From the NCBI RefSeq assembly GCF_020443565.1, contig NZ_JAIZZN010000005.1, positions 1 to 64,000 on the forward strand: a stretch of DNA of 64,000 nt, given 5' to 3'. Positions 18,066 through 27,388 of the stretch are shown piece after piece. Source of the stretch: Clostridium sp. CS001 (lineage in GTDB: Bacteria > Bacillota > Clostridia > Clostridiales > Clostridiaceae). The translations under genes were made by a program, and so were the position numbers. The notes under the pieces were generated by a model. That model did no database searches, was not told the DNA's origin, and was given only the letters and a program-made list of their open reading frames with translations. Every line of letters begins with the position of its first letter. Position 1 is the stretch's first letter.

Positions 18066-18127
18066 ATGACCATTGGTCATTTATATGTTACACTTATTTA
18101 TTATATGCTTTTATGACCAATAGTCAA
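18066..18127 (-). promoter_or_regulatory. TetR-operon promoter with two operators
   Basis: On the minus strand TTGACT (18122-18127) and TATAAT (18100-18105) are spaced by 16 bp. A perfect 15-bp palindrome ATGACCATTGGTCAT (18066-18080) lies just downstream of the start site. An imperfect copy, ATGACCAATAGTCAA (18113-18127), overlaps the -35 box. Their centres are 47 bp apart, about 4.5 helical turns. Confidence 0.8.
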
Positions 18128-18295
18128 TAATTATATTGTGAATAATATGTGAATATCAAAAATCGCTTTAATCAAACTCAATTGCTAGTATTAGACATAA
18201 AAATATTATAAATATCTATTAAGTTTAACATCTATGATATAATCATATAATGCGGTTGTTAATAAAATAATTATTAATTAAGGAAGTGGAAAGAC

Positions 18296-19402
18296 TTGTT
18301 CAAGAATACAAAGATACCCTATTTAAATTTAATTCCTGTGATTTTACTATCCTTTATCTTATTCAAATTAGTAAATAATCTTGGGTTGCTTACTGATAGT
18401 ATCCATATTTTTATTTCATACATAAGCTCATTTATATGGGCATTCGGTATAGCATACTTGTTAAATCCTATAATGGTAATTATTGAAAATAGGTTTCACA
18501 CAAGACGTGTTATAACTTTACTTATTATCTACATATGTGTTTTAAGCATATTATTTTTCAGTGTTACCATACTAACCCCTAATATAGGTGCTAGTATTCG
18601 TGAATTATCATATTCAGCTCCTCAATATATTTCCAAGACTCAAATTTGGATTTCTCAAAATATGGATAAAATTCAACTGCTTGATAAGTATGGTATAACT
18701 AAATATTTAGATGAAAGCACCTCTTCACTTATAACTAATTTAAGTAAGTATCTAAATACAGGTATTAACGTTGCTTTTATAACAGCCCTAGGATTCACAT
18801 CTTCATTTATGAAGTTTGTATTTGGTTTTGTTGTCTCTATCTACCTTCTAAAGGATAAGGAAGTCTTAATAATAAATATGAAAAAGCTAATTTATGCAAT
18901 ATTTAAAAAAGAAAGAGCAGATGATTTTTTAACCTTTAGTAATGAAGTTAATTATATTTTTTCAAGCTTTGTTGTAGGAAAATTTATCGACTCCGTTATT
19001 ATTGGTATTATATGCTTTGTGGGACTTAGTATCTTTAGCATCCCCTATACTGTACTTATAAGTTTAATAGTTGGAATTACAAATATGATCCCTTATTTCG
19101 GGCCTCTTATTGGAATGGTCCCAGCAACTATTATAACTCTTTTTTATAACCCTGTAGTTGCCTTCTGGGTACTTGTATTCATTGTTGTTCTTCAGCAATT
19201 TGATGGGTTATATTTAGGTCCAAAAATACTTGGGAGTTCCCTTGGTTTAAGCCCTTTACTTATTATCCTTGCCATACTCGTAGGTGGTGGAGCCTTTGGT
19301 ATACTTGGAATGTTCCTAGGAGCACCTACCCTTGCAGTTATTGTACTTCTAACTAAAAGATTCATTAATAGGAGATTAGAAGAGAAAGATATTGTGTTAT
19401 AA
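18296..19402 (+). CDS. AI-2E-family (PerM/YtvI-like) membrane permease
   Basis: Members of this family (UPF0118) are multi-spanning membrane proteins. Some are tied to sodium-proton exchange or signal export, but most have no proven substrate. The 368-aa protein has about eight hydrophobic segments, with the family's conserved SIPYTVLISLIVGITNMIPYFGPLIG region and the GPKILGSSLGLSPLLIILAILVGG segment. The start is a TTG at 18296, supported by AAGGAAGTGG just upstream. It stands alone on the plus strand, opposite the TetR operon, and ends in a terminator shared with tsaD. Confidence 0.88.
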   Translation: MFKNTKIPYLNLIPVILLSFILFKLVNNLGLLTDSIHIFISYISSFIWAFGIAYLLNPIMVIIENRFHTRRVITLLIIYICVLSILFFSVTILTPNIGASIRELSYSAPQYISKTQIWISQNMDKIQLLDKYGITKYLDESTSSLITNLSKYLNTGINVAFITALGFTSSFMKFVFGFVVSIYLLKDKEVLIINMKKLIYAIFKKERADDFLTFSNEVNYIFSSFVVGKFIDSVIIGIICFVGLSIFSIPYTVLISLIVGITNMIPYFGPLIGMVPATIITLFYNPVVAFWVLVFIVVLQQFDGLYLGPKILGSSLGLSPLLIILAILVGGGAFGILGMFLGAPTLAVIVLLTKRFINRRLEEKDIVL

Positions 19403-19457
19403 AAATAAAAAACAATGTAAGTATAATAAATTATACTTACATTGTTTTTTATTTTTA
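19401..19457. terminator. Bidirectional terminator between AI-2E permease and tsaD
   Basis: A long stem, AAAAACAATGTAAGTATAAT against its complement, with A-rich and T-rich flanks, sits between two convergent genes and can serve both. Confidence 0.9.
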
Positions 19458-19481
19458 TAAATTCTCTATCTTTATAGCATT

Positions 19482-20504
19482 CTAGCGCTCCCCAAGCTTT
19501 AAGTTCGGCATTGCGTTAAGAGTTAATCCCGAAACCCTTCCATTAATTAATTCAAAGTAAGCTGCACTTCCAATCATAGCTGCATTATCAGTGCAAAGAA
19601 TCATTTCAGGAAACAAAACTTTTATATTTTTGTTTTGACCTTCCTTTATCATAGTCTCTCTAAGACAAGAATTTGATGCAACCCCTCCTGCTATAGCTAT
19701 TTTATCAACACCTTTAATTTCACATGCCTTTAAAGCATTATCCACCAAAACATTAACCACTGCCTTTTGAAAGGAAGCTGCCACATCTGGCACATTAATC
19801 TCTTCATTTTTCATGTTCGCTTTATTTAAATAATTTAGCACTGCTGATTTAACTCCACTAAAAGAAAAATCTAAGCTATTATCATGAAAATTAGCTCTTG
19901 GAAACTTTATAGCATCTGCATTTCCTTCTTTTGCTATTTTATCTATTTTAGGACCACCAGGATATCCAAGACCAATGGCCCGAGCTACCTTATCATAAGC
20001 TTCCCCTGCTGCATCATCGCGAGTTTGGCCCATAACTTCGAAGTTACCATAGTCTTTCATGTGTACAATAGTAGTATGTCCCCCTGAAACAACTAAACAT
20101 ATAAATGGTGGTTCAAGCTCCTTGTGCTGAATAAAGTTAGCACTTATATGCCCTTCTATATGATTAACTCCGATGAGCGGTTTATTGGTTGCGTAAGCGA
20201 GTCCCTTAGCATATTGGACTCCTACGAGTAATGCACCTACTAGACCTGGTCCGTAGGTTACCCCGATTGCATCTATCTCCTCTAATGTTATCTTTGCTTC
20301 ATCTAGTGCCTCTTGAACAACAGCGCTTATTGCTTCAATGTGCTTTCTAGATGCCACTTCAGGAACAACGCCTCCAAATTTCTCGTGTATATCAATTTGC
20401 GATGCAATTATGTTTGATAAAACCTGCCTGCCATTCACTACCACTGCTGCTGCTGTCTCATCACAACTTGATTCAATTGCAAGTATTTTAATATCTTTTT
20501 CCAT
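19482..20504 (-). CDS. tsaD: tRNA threonylcarbamoyladenosine synthase subunit TsaD
   Basis: TsaD transfers the threonylcarbamoyl group to A37 of ANN-decoding tRNAs, working with TsaB and TsaE. The 340-aa protein has the ASKH-fold start [13 protein letters not shown], the metal-binding HIEGHISAN motif and the late [11 protein letters not shown] nucleotide-binding segment. The start at 20504 is preferred because AAAGGTGG lies 8 nt before that ATG; an upstream start at 20540 would add 12 hydrophobic residues without a ribosome site. Its partners tsaE-tsaB-rimI are at 48.8-50.5 kb, so the pathway is split into two loci here. Confidence 0.96.
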   Translation of the reverse strand: MEKDIKILAIESSCDETAAAVVVNGRQVLSNIIASQIDIHEKFGGVVPEVASRKHIEAISAVVQEALDEAKITLEEIDAIGVTYGPGLVGALLVGVQYAKGLAYATNKPLIGVNHIEGHISANFIQHKELEPPFICLVVSGGHTTIVHMKDYGNFEVMGQTRDDAAGEAYDKVARAIGLGYPGGPKIDKIAKEGNADAIKFPRANFHDNSLDFSFSGVKSAVLNYLNKANMKNEEINVPDVAASFQKAVVNVLVDNALKACEIKGVDKIAIAGGVASNSCLRETMIKEGQNKNIKVLFPEMILCTDNAAMIGSAAYFELINGRVSGLTLNAMPNLKLGER

Positions 20505-20737
20505 TGTCTTTACCACCTTTAGTATAATATATATAATCATTCTTAGAATGCTTGAATTTTTTAATAGAATATCTTAATTATACTTTATTAACTTTATCAT
20601 TTCAAACTTTTATATTACTTACCACGTGACCCTACAATGATAAGGCTTTTCTATGTTATAATTATATATATAACTATATTATAGCAGGTTCTTATTGACA
20701 GTTATTATCTATTAAACGTACATGCTAGGAGGCACAT

Positions 20738-21376
20738 ATGAGTATCAGTTACGCAAAAGTCATAATAAAAGGCTCACCTATTTCAAAATCAAATTTTAAG
20801 CTCTTCAATATGAATGGCAGGGCAATTTTACCCTATAATTCTGGCAAATATCATGATAGATATGCTTTATATGAAGAAGAAATTGCTTTTCAATGTAGAA
20901 TACAAAATCCAGGTGTTACCTTAACAGAATCTCTTATCGCTGTACTAAAAGTATATTATAAAAGCGTAAAAAGACATCCTGATACAAATAACATTACAAA
21001 AAGTATCTTCGATGGAATAGAGAAAAGCGGCCTCATAGTAAATGATGCACAAGTTACAAGACTTATCATTGAAGAATTTTATGACACAGTAAATCCTAGA
21101 TTTGAATTAGAGCTTTTTTGCGAAAGCACCTATGCTATGAATTATTCAGTAGTTGAAAGAAATGAAAAGGCACAATCTATAAATTATGACCCACCTTCAA
21201 ATAAAAAGAATACCTTAAGTACTAAAGCAAATAAATCAAAGCCTGTAGATAACACTTGTCCCGATTCAAGACTTATATGTGAAATATGTAGGAAACCTGT
21301 ATCAAAGGATGCCTGTCTTTCTGCCAACAAGGGCAAAACAACCTTATGTAAAAACTGTTTTAAAAAACTATTTTAA
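20738..21376 (+). CDS. RusA-like resolvase-fold protein with C-terminal zinc ribbon
   Basis: Residues 5-130 resemble the RusA Holliday-junction resolvase family, with RHPDTNNITKSIFDGI and GLIVNDAQV (Asp82, Asp92, Asp103). The second Asp of the catalytic PDxDN motif is Asn84 here, which may remove or weaken cleavage. A variable Ser/Lys-rich linker leads to a Cys4 element: CEIC then CKNC. RusA proteins are usually encoded by prophages, but no phage gene is nearby. A GGAGG site precedes the ATG. It lies upstream of ilvE but is separated from it by a terminator. The function may be structure-specific DNA binding. Confidence 0.7.
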   Translation: MSISYAKVIIKGSPISKSNFKLFNMNGRAILPYNSGKYHDRYALYEEEIAFQCRIQNPGVTLTESLIAVLKVYYKSVKRHPDTNNITKSIFDGIEKSGLIVNDAQVTRLIIEEFYDTVNPRFELELFCESTYAMNYSVVERNEKAQSINYDPPSNKKNTLSTKANKSKPVDNTCPDSRLICEICRKPVSKDACLSANKGKTTLCKNCFKKLF

Positions 21377-21400
21377 ATACATATTATCAATGTATTTTTT
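21375..21400 (+). terminator. Terminator of the RusA-like gene
   Basis: AAATACAT pairs with ATGTATTT across a 7-nt loop and is followed by TTT, right at the stop codon. A second hairpin (TCAGCATTT/AAATGCTGA, about 21419-21443) follows. Confidence 0.6.
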
Positions 21401-21602
21401 GCTTATTTGAAAAATATTCAGCATTTAATTCACTAAAATGCTGATAATAATATTACATACCCATATTATATGTTATAATAATGTTGTATATATGTTATAC
21501 AAATCTTATACAACATATAAAAATAAATACAATTTAATATTATCTTTTAATTGTTGTATAAATGTATTTTTAATGAAAAATTTACATAATAGGGGGATGC
21601 AT

Positions 21603-22631
21603 ATGAAAACAAATGTTAACATCGATTGGAGTAAATTAGGATTTAGCTACATGAAAACAGATTTGCGTTACATTTCAATGTGGAAAGATGGTAATTGGGA
21701 TGATGGTAAACTAGTTGAAGATAACAATATCACAATAAGTGAAGCTTCAACTGCTATCCACTACGGCCAACAATGTTTTGAAGGATTAAAAGCTTATCGT
21801 ACAAAAGATGGCAAAATCCAACTGTTCAGACCAGATGAAAATGCTAAACGTATCAGCAAAAGCTGTAAACGTATTCTCATGCCTGAAATACCTGTTGAAA
21901 AATTTATTGATGCATGTATTCAAGTTGTTAAAGCAAATGAAGCTTATGTTCCACCATATGGAACTGGTGCAACACTTTATCTTAGGCCTTATGTTATAGG
22001 TATTGGTGATAACCTTGGAGTAAGACCTGCCCCTGAATTCTTATTTGGTATATTCTGTTGTCCTGTAGGACCATACTTTAAAGGCGGAATGTCTCCAGTA
22101 AACTTTATGATTACAGAAGAATTTGATAGAGCTGCACCTCATGGAACAGGAGCTGCAAAGGTCGGCGGTAATTATGCTGCAAGTCTTTTAGCTCATCAAG
22201 ATGCTGTTGATAAGGGTTTTGCAGACTGTATATATCTTGACCCTGCAACTCATACTAAAATTGAAGAGGTTGGCGCTGCAAACTTCTTTGGAATTACAAA
22301 TGATGATGTGTTTGTAACTCCAAAATCACCGTCAATACTTGCTAGTATAACTAAACGTTCTCTGCTGCACGTTGCAAAGGAATATTTAGGATTAAAAACA
22401 GAAGAAAGAGATGTCTTAGTTGATAATCTAGATGAATTTAAAGAAGCTGGCGCATGTGGAACAGCTGCTGTAATATCACCTATCGGTGGTATAGCGTATA
22501 AAAATAACCTTCATGTTTTCCATAGCGAGACAGAAGTTGGCCCAGTTACTACAAAACTTTATAATACTCTTTACGGAATCCAGTTTGGTGACATAGATGC
22601 TCCAGAAGGATGGATGGTAGAAGTAAAATAA
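21603..22631 (+). CDS. ilvE: Branched-chain amino acid aminotransferase
   Basis: IlvE is a fold-IV PLP enzyme that interconverts leucine, isoleucine and valine with their keto acids using glutamate/2-oxoglutarate. The 342-aa protein has the class IV features: [13 protein letters not shown] near the start, the PLP-lysine region [15 protein letters not shown], and the late EVGAANFFG and [15 protein letters not shown] cofactor segments. The start at 21603 is chosen because AGGGGG lies 6 nt before it; an open frame extends further upstream but has no ribosome site. It has its own promoter region and terminator. Biosynthetic or fermentative (Stickland-type) use are both possible. Confidence 0.95.
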   Translation: MKTNVNIDWSKLGFSYMKTDLRYISMWKDGNWDDGKLVEDNNITISEASTAIHYGQQCFEGLKAYRTKDGKIQLFRPDENAKRISKSCKRILMPEIPVEKFIDACIQVVKANEAYVPPYGTGATLYLRPYVIGIGDNLGVRPAPEFLFGIFCCPVGPYFKGGMSPVNFMITEEFDRAAPHGTGAAKVGGNYAASLLAHQDAVDKGFADCIYLDPATHTKIEEVGAANFFGITNDDVFVTPKSPSILASITKRSLLHVAKEYLGLKTEERDVLVDNLDEFKEAGACGTAAVISPIGGIAYKNNLHVFHSETEVGPVTTKLYNTLYGIQFGDIDAPEGWMVEVK

Positions 22632-22646
22632 TTATTTATAATTATT

Positions 22647-22683
22647 AAAAAAACACAACTTCAAACTTGAAGTTGTGTTTTTT
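22647..22683. terminator. Terminator after ilvE
   Basis: AAAAAACACAACTTCAA pairs with its complement across a very short loop and ends in a run of T. It lies between the convergent ilvE and the hypothetical gene at 22701, so it can serve both. Confidence 0.9.
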
Positions 22684-22700
22684 ATAGCTTTCACATCTAA

Positions 22701-23564
22701 TTATTCATTATCAATATAATCCCCAGAAGAATTATTTTTTATTTCTCCGCTGCTATTTTCTGTATAAGATACACCATTCTTTTGTTTCTTATTTATAATA
22801 CTTTTTCTTACTACTATGGACTTATCAATCTTACTTTTACCACCCGTATAGGAGTTATCTGTTTTATGAAGAAGCTTTTTAGCATTGCTGATTATATTCT
22901 CTGTAAGGTGCTTATATTGACTACTTTCCATGAATGTATTTTTCACACTATTTTTAATTACATCTAAATGAGTAAAATTATTCACCTGCAAACTTTCAAT
23001 CTTACTACTTATATTTTCAATTTCTAAAAGACTTTCACCAATTAATTCAAATAAATTCTTTAAGCTTTCATTATTTTTAATTAATCCCGCAACCTTAACA
23101 CATATTGTGCTTTGTGGGTTAGCCTTGCCTTCATAGTCTTCTTCACTTATTATTTCTAGTAGTATATCTGGTTGCTGGCTTATCAGTTCTCTAATTGTAC
23201 TATTTTCTAAAAGCATTTTAATAGCAACCTCACTATTACTTCTAACAATAAGATTTTCACTTAAATCATCATAATCTACCTTTATATCCTGCATATCAAA
23301 GAAGCTTAGAATATAATTATTAAAGCACTCTGAAAAAACTTTAAACTTAAAACCACTCTTATTTAAAAACACACAATAAACTCTTGTATAAACACGCTCG
23401 TATCTATTATTAGAATCATATGTATCTAAAACAATAACCCAGTCGTGAAATTCTTTTACAACTTCATAAATCTTAAAAGTTGAGTCTTTAACTATAAACT
23501 TGGCACCGATATCATCACTAACCATTCTCCATATATCTTCATGGGTAGGACCGAATAAACTCAT
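22701..23564 (-). CDS. Unrecognised soluble protein after MATE gene
   Basis: I do not recognise this 287-aa protein. It has no signal peptide or membrane span. The N-terminal 130 residues look like a mixed alpha/beta domain (DIGAKFIVKDSTFKIYEVV, then WVIVLDTYDSNNRYERVYTRVYC). The middle is helical (about 130-215), and the last 60 residues are Ser/Asn/Lys-rich and probably disordered. The start at 23564 is chosen because AAAGGAGG precedes that ATG by 7 nt; a longer frame upstream lacks such a site and would overlap the MATE gene. It lies 13 bp after the MATE gene and is probably cotranscribed. Confidence 0.6.
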   Translation of the reverse strand: MSLFGPTHEDIWRMVSDDIGAKFIVKDSTFKIYEVVKEFHDWVIVLDTYDSNNRYERVYTRVYCVFLNKSGFKFKVFSECFNNYILSFFDMQDIKVDYDDLSENLIVRSNSEVAIKMLLENSTIRELISQQPDILLEIISEEDYEGKANPQSTICVKVAGLIKNNESLKNLFELIGESLLEIENISSKIESLQVNNFTHLDVIKNSVKNTFMESSQYKHLTENIISNAKKLLHKTDNSYTGGKSKIDKSIVVRKSIINKKQKNGVSYTENSSGEIKNNSSGDYIDNE

Positions 23565-23577
23565 AAATATTCCTCCT

Positions 23578-24951
23578 TTATACATCCTCAAAAACTAATT
23601 CTTTATTGTAAAGATCTCTTGTCTTATATAAAGTCAAACTCAAAATAAACCTCACTACTAAATCTATGCCCATAACTATCCATACAGCCTTTATGCTCAT
23701 ATTAAATTTATAAGTTACGATGAGTGTTAAAGGAATCCTAATTATCCATATTCCCACCCCTGAAACAATCATAGGAACCTTTGTATATCCGGCTCCTCTA
23801 AGGGCACCATTAAATACCCCTGCAATATTTTGAGGTAGTTGTACAATTCCCATTATCACAAGGTACATTATTCCCATTTCAATGACTTTTTCATTATTGG
23901 TAAGAAGCCTTAGAACTGTGCTTGGGAGAAATATTAGTATAAATGCACTTATGCTAGTAATAACTGCCGATCCCCTAAGTAGTTCTTTCATATATTTGCG
24001 CCCTAAAACCTCATCTTTGGCACCAACTGCTTGGCCAATAAATGCTGTAGCTGCAACTCCAAATCCCATTGCTGGCATAAATGAAATAGATTCTGCTTGC
24101 AACCCAAGCTGGTAAGATGCCAATGCTGTTTCACCATAAGACAATATAATTCTTGTTAATATTATGGCAGATATTTGCCAAAATATCGACTCTAGTGCCG
24201 TAGGTGTTCCCACTTTGAATACTCCACTAATTTGCTTGAAATTTAATTTAAAGAACTTTTTATTAAATAGTGAACCTAGCATTCCATCTCTATTAAATAA
24301 AACATATATACCAAGGGCTGCGCCAATAATCTGAGCAATTAAAGTTCCAATTGCCGCTCCTCTAATACCTAAAACTGGCATTCCAAATTTACCAAATATA
24401 AATATATAACTAAATACAATATTGCTGATATTCATTATTATTGCAATCTTCATAGGGGTTTTAGCATTCCCGGTAGCCTGCAACACTCCAGCTGCTACAA
24501 GCATTACAACTACACAGGGTAATCCCCATGAAATAATCTTTAGATATAAGGTTGCATTTGCCAATAGTTCTGGTTTCGGATTGAAGATCTTAAGTAATAC
24601 TGGTGCTTTCCAAAAAATAATCTGTTGTAATATAACAACTAATATTATTGAAGAAAGCAATGTTTGTTGAATAATATGCTTAACCTTCTTATGATCTCCT
24701 GAACCATAAGCTTGTGCCACAAAAACCGCCCCACCTGTTGTTATTCCTTTAAATAGCGCCCATATAATTTGTGTAATTCTTGTACTAATTCCTAGTGACG
24801 CTATGGCAATGGCATCAATTCTTCCTATCATTCCCATAGAAACAAATCCCGCTGTCATTTGCAAAATATTTTCAATGGTTATAGGCAAAATCATAGAATA
24901 AATCTTTTTACGAACCTGCTTTGTATCACTTACTTTTTCTATAGACTCCAA
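23578..24951 (-). CDS. MATE-family multidrug/sodium efflux transporter
   Basis: MATE pumps export cationic drugs or metabolites against sodium or proton entry. The 457-aa protein has twelve predicted membrane segments and MATE-type blocks such as TAGFVSMGMIGRIDAIAIASLG, FVAQAYGSGDHKKV, GVAATAFIGQAVGA and GALRGAGYTKVPM (each shown in part). The start is a TTG at 24951, supported by an AGGGGTG site 5 nt upstream. The unrecognised soluble protein follows after 13 bp. Substrate is unknown. A second MATE protein of a different subgroup is at 55161-56513. Confidence 0.9.
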   Translation of the reverse strand: MESIEKVSDTKQVRKKIYSMILPITIENILQMTAGFVSMGMIGRIDAIAIASLGISTRITQIIWALFKGITTGGAVFVAQAYGSGDHKKVKHIIQQTLLSSIILVVILQQIIFWKAPVLLKIFNPKPELLANATLYLKIISWGLPCVVVMLVAAGVLQATGNAKTPMKIAIIMNISNIVFSYIFIFGKFGMPVLGIRGAAIGTLIAQIIGAALGIYVLFNRDGMLGSLFNKKFFKLNFKQISGVFKVGTPTALESIFWQISAIILTRIILSYGETALASYQLGLQAESISFMPAMGFGVAATAFIGQAVGAKDEVLGRKYMKELLRGSAVITSISAFILIFLPSTVLRLLTNNEKVIEMGIMYLVIMGIVQLPQNIAGVFNGALRGAGYTKVPMIVSGVGIWIIRIPLTLIVTYKFNMSIKAVWIVMGIDLVVRFILSLTLYKTRDLYNKELVFEDV

Positions 24952-25188
24952 GTTATCACCCCTATGTATTATGTTATGTAAATTAATTAATCATCCTAAT
25001 AACCCTAATTTAATAATATGCTTATACAATATTACTTTACTAACTCATTATATCAGATTTGCTTCGAGTATCTAATGATTTTTACATTATTTTATGTGAA
25101 ATTTGTAGTTTTAAAACCATACTGATACACCATATAATATAATAGCCTATTTCTATAAATAGTTATCTACTTTAAGGAGTTGTTTGTT

Positions 25189-25800
25189 ATGAATCTAAAA
25201 AAAAACCGTACCCCTATGAAATTTAAAAACAAACTATTTTTATTAATTGCACTTATAAGCTTAACAATTTCAACAATAATGCTTTATTCCATTTCAGAAG
25301 GTTTTGATAATGACAAAGCCATAACGTCTAACACAATTACTGAAAGATTATCTAAGATTTCAGAACTTTCCACCTCCAAGTATAGCTATACTAACGTATT
25401 ATCCATTAAAGATAGTAGGAAATTTAAAGATTTCTCTATTCCCTTCACTGAAAAGTCCTTTCTTGTAAAATATAGCGGTTATGTTAAAGCTGGTGTAGAT
25501 TTAAATGATATAGATGTTATTATAAATGAAAAAACTGTTACCTTAAGCTTAAAAAAAGCCAAAATATTTGATCATGTCATAAATACAGATGACCTACTCG
25601 TTTATGACGAAAAATCATCCATGTTTAATAAACTTAGTATGCAAGATATGATATATGAAATTAGTAATGAAAAAGGTAAAGTTGAGGTTGACTTACTAAA
25701 AACAGGATTTTTAGATGAAGCTAATACCAATGCTAAATTGCTTTTACAAGGTATCTTATTGGACATGGGTTTTCAAAATGTAATAATAATCTTTAAATAA
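25189..25800 (+). CDS. DUF4230-family membrane-anchored protein
   Basis: The 203-aa protein has a basic N-terminus, one membrane anchor (about residues 13-32) and an extracellular DUF4230 domain, with FLVKYSGYVKAGVDLNDIDV and the late NAKLLLQGILLDMGFQNV helix. The family is widespread in Firmicutes and has no proven role. ATG 25189 is chosen because AAGGAG lies 9 nt upstream; a TTG at 25180 would directly abut that site. It converges with the TPM-LemA pair and shares their terminator. Confidence 0.8.
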   Translation: MNLKKNRTPMKFKNKLFLLIALISLTISTIMLYSISEGFDNDKAITSNTITERLSKISELSTSKYSYTNVLSIKDSRKFKDFSIPFTEKSFLVKYSGYVKAGVDLNDIDVIINEKTVTLSLKKAKIFDHVINTDDLLVYDEKSSMFNKLSMQDMIYEISNEKGKVEVDLLKTGFLDEANTNAKLLLQGILLDMGFQNVIIIFK

Positions 25801-25815
25801 AAAAGTTTTATAAAT

Positions 25816-25855
25816 ATTAAGAAGCAGAAAACCAAATGGTTTTCTGCTTCTTAAT
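25816..25855. terminator. Bidirectional terminator between DUF4230 and TPM genes
   Basis: ATTAAGAAGCAGAAAACCA and its complement form a near-perfect stem with a minimal loop. The outer AAGAAGCA/TGCTTCTT matches the palindrome at 5078-5127. Confidence 0.85.
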
Positions 25856-25863
25856 AATTTATA

Positions 25864-26745
25864 TTACCAACTTCCAGAGGAACCTCCACCACTTGATGAA
25901 CCTCCCCCAAAGCCTCCAAAACCACCGCTACTTCCTCCACCACTTCTTCCGCCGCGTCCACCTCGTCCGCCACGTCCAAGAATTGAGCTCCAAAATAGTA
26001 ATTTGGTTATAAATCTAATCAATCTTCCCTTATTGAAAATTAGATCAAGTAAAGAAAGTACAATAACTCCGATTACTAAAAATCCATTTCCCCTACCGTT
26101 ACTACTTGTATTGTCGCTGCTTTCAATATATCTTGGAATACTAACATTCTTTTCTAATATCACCCCGTATTCCTTGGCAATATTATCTGAAAGAATTGAA
26201 TAAGCCTCCCTAAGCCCCTGTCCATATTGAGTCTGCTTAAATTTAGGTACCGCAATCTCATTCATCATTCTTGAAGAGTATATGTCCGTAACAGCACCTT
26301 CTAGCCCTGTACCTACTTCTACCCTCCACTGCTTTTCTTCCATTGATAATAAAATTAATAATCCATTGTTTTTATCCTTTTGTCCAATGCCCCACGCTCT
26401 AAAAATCCCTGTTGCATAGGATTCTATAGTTTCACCCTCTAAAGACTTTATAACTACAACAGTAGCTTGTGCACCAGTTTTATCTTCTAATTCCTTTCCT
26501 ACGGATAAAATATATTGAGCTGAATCACTATCTATTACCTTAGCGTAATCATTAACATATTTTAATTCTGTAGCTTTCGGAAACTTTGGCGCTGCGTCTA
26601 CTAAATTCATAACTACTATTTGACTTAACAAAAATGCACTTATAATAATTACAAAAAAGTTTTTTGCATTGATACTATGTTTTTTAAAATTATTTAATGT
26701 GCTATTATAAGTTTTTACCACTAGTTTCGTTAAATATATATTCAT
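25864..26745 (-). CDS. TPM-domain membrane protein with Gly/Ser-rich tail
   Basis: The 293-aa protein has a signal anchor (about residues 30-50) and a TPM domain (about 60-190: YVNDYAKVIDSDSAQYIL, GLLILLSMEEKQWRVEVGTGLEGA). A second membrane segment follows (about 222-238), and the C-terminus is an extreme GRGGRGG/GGSSSGG tail. TPM proteins are linked to photosystem repair in plants and to membrane protein quality control or LemA partners in bacteria. It starts 10 bp after lemA on the same strand, the usual pairing. Arg-rich glycine repeats in the tail may bind the membrane or nucleic acid, but this is a guess. Confidence 0.85.
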   Translation of the reverse strand: MNIYLTKLVVKTYNSTLNNFKKHSINAKNFFVIIISAFLLSQIVVMNLVDAAPKFPKATELKYVNDYAKVIDSDSAQYILSVGKELEDKTGAQATVVVIKSLEGETIESYATGIFRAWGIGQKDKNNGLLILLSMEEKQWRVEVGTGLEGAVTDIYSSRMMNEIAVPKFKQTQYGQGLREAYSILSDNIAKEYGVILEKNVSIPRYIESSDNTSSNGRGNGFLVIGVIVLSLLDLIFNKGRLIRFITKLLFWSSILGRGGRGGRGGRSGGGSSGGFGGFGGGSSSGGGSSGSW

Positions 26746-26755
26746 ATTTTAACAC

Positions 26756-27325
26756 CTACTTTGTAAAGTCGACTTTTGGCACTTCTTTAGCAGATTCACT
26801 TGCTTTGTAATACGCCCTTTCTTCAAATCTAAAAACTCCTGCAATAATGGCGTTTGGAAATTTTTTAATTGTAGTATTATAATTATCAACGCTTCTATTA
26901 TAATCTTGTCTTGAAGTGCCTATTCTGTTTTCAGTTCCTTCTAGTGCCACTGTTAAATCCCTAAAATTCTCATTAGATTTTAATGCTGGATAGTTTTCCA
27001 CAACTACCAAAAGTCTTGATAGTGAACTTCCAAGCTCCGCATCCGCCTGTGCTTTATCTGTTACAGTTTTTGCTCCTGCAAGTTTAGCTCTAGCTTCAGC
27101 TATTTTAATGAAAATATCTTTTTCTTGAGTAGCATATCCCTTCACAGTTTCAACCAAGTTAGGAATTAAATCAGATCTTCTTTGAAGTTGAGTATCAATA
27201 TTTCCCTCTGCTACCTTTACCTTTTGTTCTAAACTTACCATCTTATTGTACCCGCTAATAATAGGCATTGCTATTACTAAGAATACGGCGATTACTACTA
27301 TAACATTTCTTAAAGTTTTATTCAT
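26756..27325 (-). CDS. lemA: LemA-family protein
   Basis: The 189-aa protein has one N-terminal membrane helix followed by a long helical bundle with the LemA pattern: QLQRRSDLIPNLVETVKGYA, LAGAKTVTDKAQADAEL, VVVENYPALKSNENFRDL and NRSVDNYNTTIKKFP. The start at 27325 is preferred (GGGTGG 5-6 nt upstream) over a GTG at 27334. LemA and TPM proteins are often encoded together, as here. The molecular role is not established. A copy of the dispersed 30-bp repeat lies 64 bp upstream. Confidence 0.92.
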   Translation of the reverse strand: MNKTLRNVIVVIAVFLVIAMPIISGYNKMVSLEQKVKVAEGNIDTQLQRRSDLIPNLVETVKGYATQEKDIFIKIAEARAKLAGAKTVTDKAQADAELGSSLSRLLVVVENYPALKSNENFRDLTVALEGTENRIGTSRQDYNRSVDNYNTTIKKFPNAIIAGVFRFEERAYYKASESAKEVPKVDFTK

Positions 27326-27388
27326 TTTTTCCACCCTTTCATTTTATAAATTTATAATTTAAAATAATCATTTGGTTCTTCAACTATT

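Noticed and set aside
21438-21602. Upstream extension of the ilvE reading frame
   Set aside because: The extra residues are low-complexity, no ribosome site is present, and the normal IlvE start with AGGGGG is at 21603.
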